The position numbers and the translations under genes were made by a program. From an uncultured bacterium (lineage in GTDB: Bacteria; Cyanobacteriota; Vampirovibrionia; Gastranaerophilales; Gastranaerophilaceae): DNA of 64,000 nt. Below are positions 59,818-64,000 of the stretch, piece after piece. Location: contig CABQAQ010000008.1 of assembly GCA_902462155.1 (NCBI GenBank), positions 45,388 through 109,387 of the forward strand, in the 5' to 3' direction. The notes under the pieces were generated by a model. The model was not told where the DNA came from. It worked only from the letters and a program-made list of their open reading frames with translations, and searched no databases. Position 1 is the stretch's first letter; every line of letters begins with the position of its first letter.

Positions 59818-60641
59818 ATACTAATTCTATTCAAGAACTTCAAAAATTATGTAAACAGGAAAGAATAGATATATTATCAATGATAAATAAAGCACAATCA
59901 GGTCATCCTGGAGGTAGTTTATCGGCTGTAGAAATATTAACTGTATTATATTCTAAATGTATGACACATTTTAATGATTGGAAAAAGAATCCTAAATTTA
60001 GTATAAGAGATAGATTTATATTGTCAAAAGGTCACGCTAGTGCTTGTTTGTATTCAGTACTTGCAAGACAAGGATATTTTCCTGTCGAAGAGTTACTTAC
60101 ATTTAGGCAATTAGGTTCAAGATTACAAGGACATCCTTGTAGTCAATATTTAGATGGAATAGAAGTATCTACCGGTTCTTTAGGACAAGGTCTATCGATA
60201 GCTTGTGGAATGGCCTTAGGATTAAAACTGGATAAAATAGAGTCTAAAATATATGTATATTTAGGCGATGGAGAGTTGCAAGAAGGAAGTGTGTGGGAAT
60301 CTGCTATGCAAGCATCTTCATCTAAGCTTGATAATATTATAGCTATTGTTGATAGAAATAATTTACAAATAGATGGTAATACTGAAGAAATAAAAGCCTT
60401 GGGTAATATTGCATTAAAATTCCAAGCTTTTGGTTGGAAAACGTTTGAAATTGATGGTCATAATATTCCTGAAATTTATAAAACTATTGAATTGGCTAAA
60501 GAAATAAAAAATCAACCTATTGTAATTATAGCAAATACTCATAAAGGACAAGGCGTTTCATTTATGCAAGATAATCCATCTTGGCATGGAAAAGCGTTAA
60601 ATGATGAAGAATTAAAGTTAGCAATAGAGGAGCTAAGATAA
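59802..60641 (+). CDS. Transketolase, N-terminal (ThDP-binding) subunit
   Basis: One half of a split transketolase that moves two-carbon units in the pentose phosphate pathway. The 279 residues contain the thiamine diphosphate motif GDGELQEGSVWESAMQ through NN (about 165-198). Also present are the early SGHPGGSLSAVEIL tract and SKGHASACLYS. The C-terminal half is the next gene, four bases later. Overlap with the TagA-type gene shows cotranscription. Confidence 0.95.
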   Translation: MEKQLDTNSIQELQKLCKQERIDILSMINKAQSGHPGGSLSAVEILTVLYSKCMTHFNDWKKNPKFSIRDRFILSKGHASACLYSVLARQGYFPVEELLTFRQLGSRLQGHPCSQYLDGIEVSTGSLGQGLSIACGMALGLKLDKIESKIYVYLGDGELQEGSVWESAMQASSSKLDNIIAIVDRNNLQIDGNTEEIKALGNIALKFQAFGWKTFEIDGHNIPEIYKTIELAKEIKNQPIVIIANTHKGQGVSFMQDNPSWHGKALNDEELKLAIEELR

Positions 60642-60645
60642 ATTT

Positions 60646-61614
60646 ATGATTCTAAGTGAAAGTCAAGAAAAAAGATCAATAAGAAATCAATATGGTCAAT
60701 ATTTGGCCTATCTCGGTGAAATAAATGAAAATGTAGTAGTATTAGATGCTGATTTATCTTGTTCAACACAAACTTGTCAATTTGCTAAAAAATATCCGGA
60801 GAGATTTTTTAATATAGGAATAGCAGAACAAGATTTAGTAACAACAGCAGTAGGTTTATCTTTAACGGGGAAAATTCCATTTGTTTCAAGTTTTGCGATG
60901 TTTTTAACAGGTAGAGCTTGGGAACAAATTAGAAATTCGGTTTGCTATCAAAATGCAAATGTAAAATTAATATCTACTCACGCCGGTGTAACTGTAGGTG
61001 AAGATGGAGCTAGTCATCAAGCTCTTGAAGATATTTCTATTATGAGATCTATACCAAATATGATGGTTATTATTCCTGCAGATTGTTGCGAACTAAAATT
61101 TGCTTTAGATTTTGCTTTAGAATATAATGGTCCTATATATATAAGAATCCCAAGATCTAATGTATATGATATATTTGATGATTCGTCTTATAAATTCAAA
61201 CCATATGCTGGGGTGAAAATAAAAGATGGAAAAGATGTAAGTATTTTTTCTAATGGTGAAACATTAAAATCTATTATTGATTGTGCTAAAATATTAAAGG
61301 ATAATGGAATAGATGCTGAAATTATTCATTTGCCATTCGTTAAACCTATTGATCAAGAGATTATAATAGATAGTGTTAAAAAAACAAAATATGCTGTAAC
61401 AGTAGAGAATCATTCTATAATAGGCGGTCTGGGTTCGGCAGTAGCAGAAGTAACATCTGAACGTTATCCTGTAAAAGTATTAAGGATAGGAATGCAAGAT
61501 CAATTTGGTCAAAGTGCGGAACAATCAAAATTACTTGATTATTATGGTCTTACAGCTAAGAAAATTGCTTATAAAATTATGGAAAGTCTGAAAAATAATG
61601 ATAAAGTTAATTAA
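60646..61614 (+). CDS. Transketolase, C-terminal subunit
   Basis: Second half of the split enzyme, with the pyrimidine-binding and C-terminal domains. The 322 residues show FFNIGIAEQDLVTTAVGLSL (with the catalytic Glu of IAEQ), STHAGVTVGEDGASHQALEDI and VTVENHSIIGGLGSAVAEV. The split form is common in anaerobes and resembles the C-terminal part of DXP synthase, but pairing with the adjacent N-terminal subunit favours transketolase. It overlaps ftsE by 17 bases. Confidence 0.95.
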   Translation: MILSESQEKRSIRNQYGQYLAYLGEINENVVVLDADLSCSTQTCQFAKKYPERFFNIGIAEQDLVTTAVGLSLTGKIPFVSSFAMFLTGRAWEQIRNSVCYQNANVKLISTHAGVTVGEDGASHQALEDISIMRSIPNMMVIIPADCCELKFALDFALEYNGPIYIRIPRSNVYDIFDDSSYKFKPYAGVKIKDGKDVSIFSNGETLKSIIDCAKILKDNGIDAEIIHLPFVKPIDQEIIIDSVKKTKYAVTVENHSIIGGLGSAVAEVTSERYPVKVLRIGMQDQFGQSAEQSKLLDYYGLTAKKIAYKIMESLKNNDKVN

Positions 61615-62272
61615 TGTAAGTAAACGGTATAAAAATACATATGCTTTAAAAAATATTAATTTAGAGATTTTAGCCGGTGAATTTGTATTTTTAACGGGAA
61701 CAAGTGGAGCCGGTAAATCAACATTAATGAAGTTGTTATATAGAGAAGAAACACCATCTGCAGGTCTTGTTACTATAGGAGGTATAAATGTAGCAACTTT
61801 ATCTTCAGATAAAGTTCCAAATCTAAGAAGATGTATGGGAATTGTATTTCAAGATTATAAACTTTTATTGAACCAAAGTGTCTATGATAATGTAGCGTAT
61901 GTGATAAGAACGTTAGGTTATAGTAGTCACGAAATAGAAGCAAGAGTAATAGGAGCTTTAAATATAGTAGGTTTATCTGATAAAATGAAAGCTAAATCAA
62001 GTGAACTGTCAGGTGGAGAACAACAAAGAGTAAGTATAGCAAGAGCAATTGTTAATGGACCGCCTTTACTAATAGCAGATGAACCTACAGGTAATTTAGA
62101 TCCTGGGAATTCACTTGAAATTATGCAGATCCTTGAACAAATTAATTTAAAAGGGATCACAGTAATTGTTTCTACTCACGATAGAGCAATGGTAAATCAA
62201 TTTAGAAAAAGAGTAATTACTCTTGAAAATGGTGAAATTATTAGAGATATTCAAGCAGGTACTTATGAGTGA
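61598..62272 (+). CDS. ftsE: Cell division ATP-binding protein FtsE
   Basis: ATPase of the FtsEX complex that controls wall hydrolases at the septum. The 224-residue ABC protein has Walker A GTSGAGKST (34-42), signature LSGGEQQRVSIARAI and Walker B LLIADEPTGNLD. It is preceded by split transketolase with a 17-base overlap, and followed by ftsX with an eight-base overlap. Its stop is TGA, showing that TGA is a normal stop in this genome. Confidence 0.96.
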   Translation: MIKLINVSKRYKNTYALKNINLEILAGEFVFLTGTSGAGKSTLMKLLYREETPSAGLVTIGGINVATLSSDKVPNLRRCMGIVFQDYKLLLNQSVYDNVAYVIRTLGYSSHEIEARVIGALNIVGLSDKMKAKSSELSGGEQQRVSIARAIVNGPPLLIADEPTGNLDPGNSLEIMQILEQINLKGITVIVSTHDRAMVNQFRKRVITLENGEIIRDIQAGTYE

Positions 62273-63173
62273 CGCAAAAAAAAATATAAAAAAGCATGTA
62301 AAAAATCATATTCCAAAGGATATTTTAACAGAATTAAGAATAATTTATAGAATAACTATGGAAGCTATTTATGGAATAAAGCGTACAGGTTGGGTAAATT
62401 TAGCAATTATTACAACAATGGCGGCAATTCTTACTATTTTTGGGGCTTTAGTCCGTACTTCTATATCGATGTCTTTATTTTCTGAGGCTATAGGTAATGC
62501 TTTGGAATTATCAGTATATGTGAAATCTAATGCAGATACTAATGAGGTATCACAATCTATTTCTCGTTTAGAACACGTCAAGCAAACTAAAATTATCCCA
62601 CGTGAAGTTTCTTGGAAAAAGTTAAAGTCTGAAATGGATGTACCGAATATAGAAAATCCATTACCGGATACTATTCATGTAAAAATTGATAATCCTGAAA
62701 ATATCAATCAAGTATTTCAGAAGATAAAAACCCTAAGGGGGGTAGAAGACATTAATTATGCAAAAGATATAGCTGAAAAAATGCAGATATTCCATTCTGT
62801 TGTAACTACAGTTACTGTTATTGTAATTATTATTGTTGCTATTTTAACTTTAACTATTATTAATAATACTATTCAACTTGTAATCCAATCTAGAAAAGAA
62901 GAAATAGAAATAATGAGATTGATGGGGGTCAGCAACTGGTATATAAAAACACCTTTAATTTTACAGGGAGCTATTTATGGATTTTTAGGAGCAATGATTG
63001 CTCTTGTTCCAATGCAGATTATTCAGTCGGGATTAATAAATGTACATCATTTCTTTATGGTGCCATCACCTATTGTTATTGATAAAATTGTTAATTCTGT
63101 TATATTCCTTTTTGGTATATTTTTTGCAGCAAGTGGAAGTATTATTTCTATAAAAAAGCATATTCAGGTATAA
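62265..63173 (+). CDS. ftsX: Cell division protein FtsX
   Basis: Membrane partner of FtsE that passes the signal to periplasmic wall hydrolases. With the start at the ATG at 62265 the protein has 302 residues. An earlier in-frame ATG (62223) lies well inside ftsE and would add only 14 residues. Four membrane helices are predicted (about 43-65, 182-207, 230-255, 272-295), with a periplasmic domain between the first two. The tract SRKEEIEIMRLMGVSNWYI is typical. The ATG overlaps the ftsE stop. Confidence 0.95.
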   Translation: MSDAKKNIKKHVKNHIPKDILTELRIIYRITMEAIYGIKRTGWVNLAIITTMAAILTIFGALVRTSISMSLFSEAIGNALELSVYVKSNADTNEVSQSISRLEHVKQTKIIPREVSWKKLKSEMDVPNIENPLPDTIHVKIDNPENINQVFQKIKTLRGVEDINYAKDIAEKMQIFHSVVTTVTVIVIIIVAILTLTIINNTIQLVIQSRKEEIEIMRLMGVSNWYIKTPLILQGAIYGFLGAMIALVPMQIIQSGLINVHHFFMVPSPIVIDKIVNSVIFLFGIFFAASGSIISIKKHIQV

Positions 63174-63180
63174 TGTAATT

Positions 63181-63984
63181 ATGAAAATACAGATAAATAA
63201 ATTGCTAGGAAATTGTGATTCTTTACCTGCTATGCCAAATGTAGTAGTAAAGGCATTATCAATAATTAAAGATGAATCAAAAGGTTTAAAAGATTTAGCT
63301 AATATTATTGCTTATGATCAGTCTTTAACTACGCTTGTATTAAAACTAGTTAATTCATCATATTATGGAATGCCTCAACAGATAACATCTATTACACGTG
63401 CAATTTCATTGATAGGTATGTTAGATGTAAGAAATATAGTAATTACAGTTGCCATGCGACCGATGCTTACATCACGTGGTGGAAAGGATTTATGGACTCA
63501 TTCTATTAAAACAGCTATTGCTACAGAGTTAATTGCTAAAACTACAAATATTATTGATCCTAATGATGCTTTTGTTTTAGGTTTTTTACATGATATTGGT
63601 AAAATTATTCTTAACCATTCAAATCCTATTGTTTATAATAAAATAAAAACCTTAGCTGAAAAGAGTAAAAATATAATAGAAGTAGAAAACTTACTATTAG
63701 GAGCTTCTCATACGGAAGTCGGATTTATTCTGGCAAAAAAATGGCAATTACCTATAGTAATTGCAAATTGTATAAAATATCATCACTCTCCGTTTAATTC
63801 ATCAATTCCTAAAGTTGTTTCATTAGTTTTATATGCAGACATTTTAGTAAATGATTCTTTTGATGATAATGTTAATATTTTATCTAGAATGAATAAATTA
63901 ACAGGCATAGATGTTGAATATATCAAATTATTAAAATCAGAGATAGAAGAAAAAAGTGAGATACTTTTTGAGGAATGTTCTTAA
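63181..63984 (+). CDS. HDOD-domain signalling protein
   Basis: A 267-residue protein made almost wholly of an HDOD domain: LPAMPNVVVKALSIIKDES near the start, NSSYYGMPQQITSITRAISLIG, and FLHDIGKIIL with an HD pair. Unlike true HD-GYP phosphodiesterases it lacks further metal motifs. HDOD proteins usually act in two-component or cyclic-nucleotide signalling by binding partners. It starts seven bases after ftsX and seems part of the same operon. The last 16 bases of the window hold nothing further. Confidence 0.9.
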   Translation: MKIQINKLLGNCDSLPAMPNVVVKALSIIKDESKGLKDLANIIAYDQSLTTLVLKLVNSSYYGMPQQITSITRAISLIGMLDVRNIVITVAMRPMLTSRGGKDLWTHSIKTAIATELIAKTTNIIDPNDAFVLGFLHDIGKIILNHSNPIVYNKIKTLAEKSKNIIEVENLLLGASHTEVGFILAKKWQLPIVIANCIKYHHSPFNSSIPKVVSLVLYADILVNDSFDDNVNILSRMNKLTGIDVEYIKLLKSEIEEKSEILFEECS

Positions 63985-64000
63985 GAAACTTTTTTATTTT

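Noticed and set aside
1..64000. Recoding of TGA as Trp or Gly, as in some low-GC lineages
   Set aside because: TGA closes ftsE exactly where ftsX starts, and Trp is encoded by TGG throughout.
1..64000. tRNA genes, rRNA, CRISPR arrays, insertion sequences
   Set aside because: All gaps between genes were read for T-loop and anticodon-arm patterns, spaced repeats and transposase-like frames, and none was found; a dedicated scan would be needed to exclude them formally.

Overview
The window is a gene-dense, very AT-rich bacterial chromosome segment carrying about 66 protein genes on both strands. No rRNA, tRNA, CRISPR array or insertion sequence was seen. TGA is used as an ordinary stop (for example ftsE), so the standard bacterial code applies. 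Base composition, a DAP-type cell wall (MurE with DNPR), FtsEX, SLH-domain surface protein, ThyX, split transketolase, a FixC/FixX pair and many lineage-specific small proteins fit best with a gut Melainabacteria/Vampirovibrionia (Gastranaerophilales-like) genome. That placement is an inference from gene content and was not tested by phylogeny.

Layout. 0-3.5 kb: a short NagA-like deacetylase, then surE-thiS-iron alcohol dehydrogenase ending in a strong terminator. 3.6-5.4 kb: an isolated phage tail-fibre-like cassette of three genes with its own promoter and terminator, followed by a gene-free stretch that may encode a minus-strand structured RNA. 5.7-9.7 kb: SemiSWEET-like gene, secreted protein, lspA, rluD, a LapA-like membrane protein and rpsL-rpsG. 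9.9-13.1 kb: 3-methyladenine glycosylase, an SLH surface protein and a TPR-like protein. 13.1-20.8 kb (minus): dehydratase activase, then a division/wall/translation run thyX-prfA-rsmH-ftsL-ftsI-murE. 20.9-22.7 kb: four small lineage-specific proteins, two of which share an identical 53-bp coding segment, and one of which has its ribosome-binding site buried in an 18-bp hairpin.

22.8-26.3 kb (minus): ribH, a class V aminotransferase and serA (likely serine synthesis). 26.5-30 kb: tandem thymidylate-kinase-like genes, a DUF721/DciA protein and a glycosyltransferase-like membrane protein with a cysteine-rich tail. 30-35.7 kb: paired half-size chromate-type transporters, mutS, a membrane-anchored protein and ribD. 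35.7-41.7 kb (minus): a HEAT-like protein and a small paralogue sharing a linear motif, trkH-trkA potassium uptake, and a long dihydropteroate synthase.

41.9-54.8 kb: secA, ybaB-recR, rsmI, a STAS protein, fixC-fixX, a duplicated acidic protein, a ROK glucokinase, holA-holB and ftsH. 54.8-64 kb: two large unrecognised proteins (one with a near-perfect internal duplication), a ribbon-helix-helix/CMP-sialate synthetase operon, and a long operon tagA-tktN-tktC-ftsE-ftsX-HDOD. The genes are mostly housekeeping: wall synthesis and division, translation, repair, riboflavin/folate/serine synthesis. The most unusual material lies in the short linear-motif proteins, the orphan tail cassette, the putative small RNA and several divergent versions of standard enzymes.
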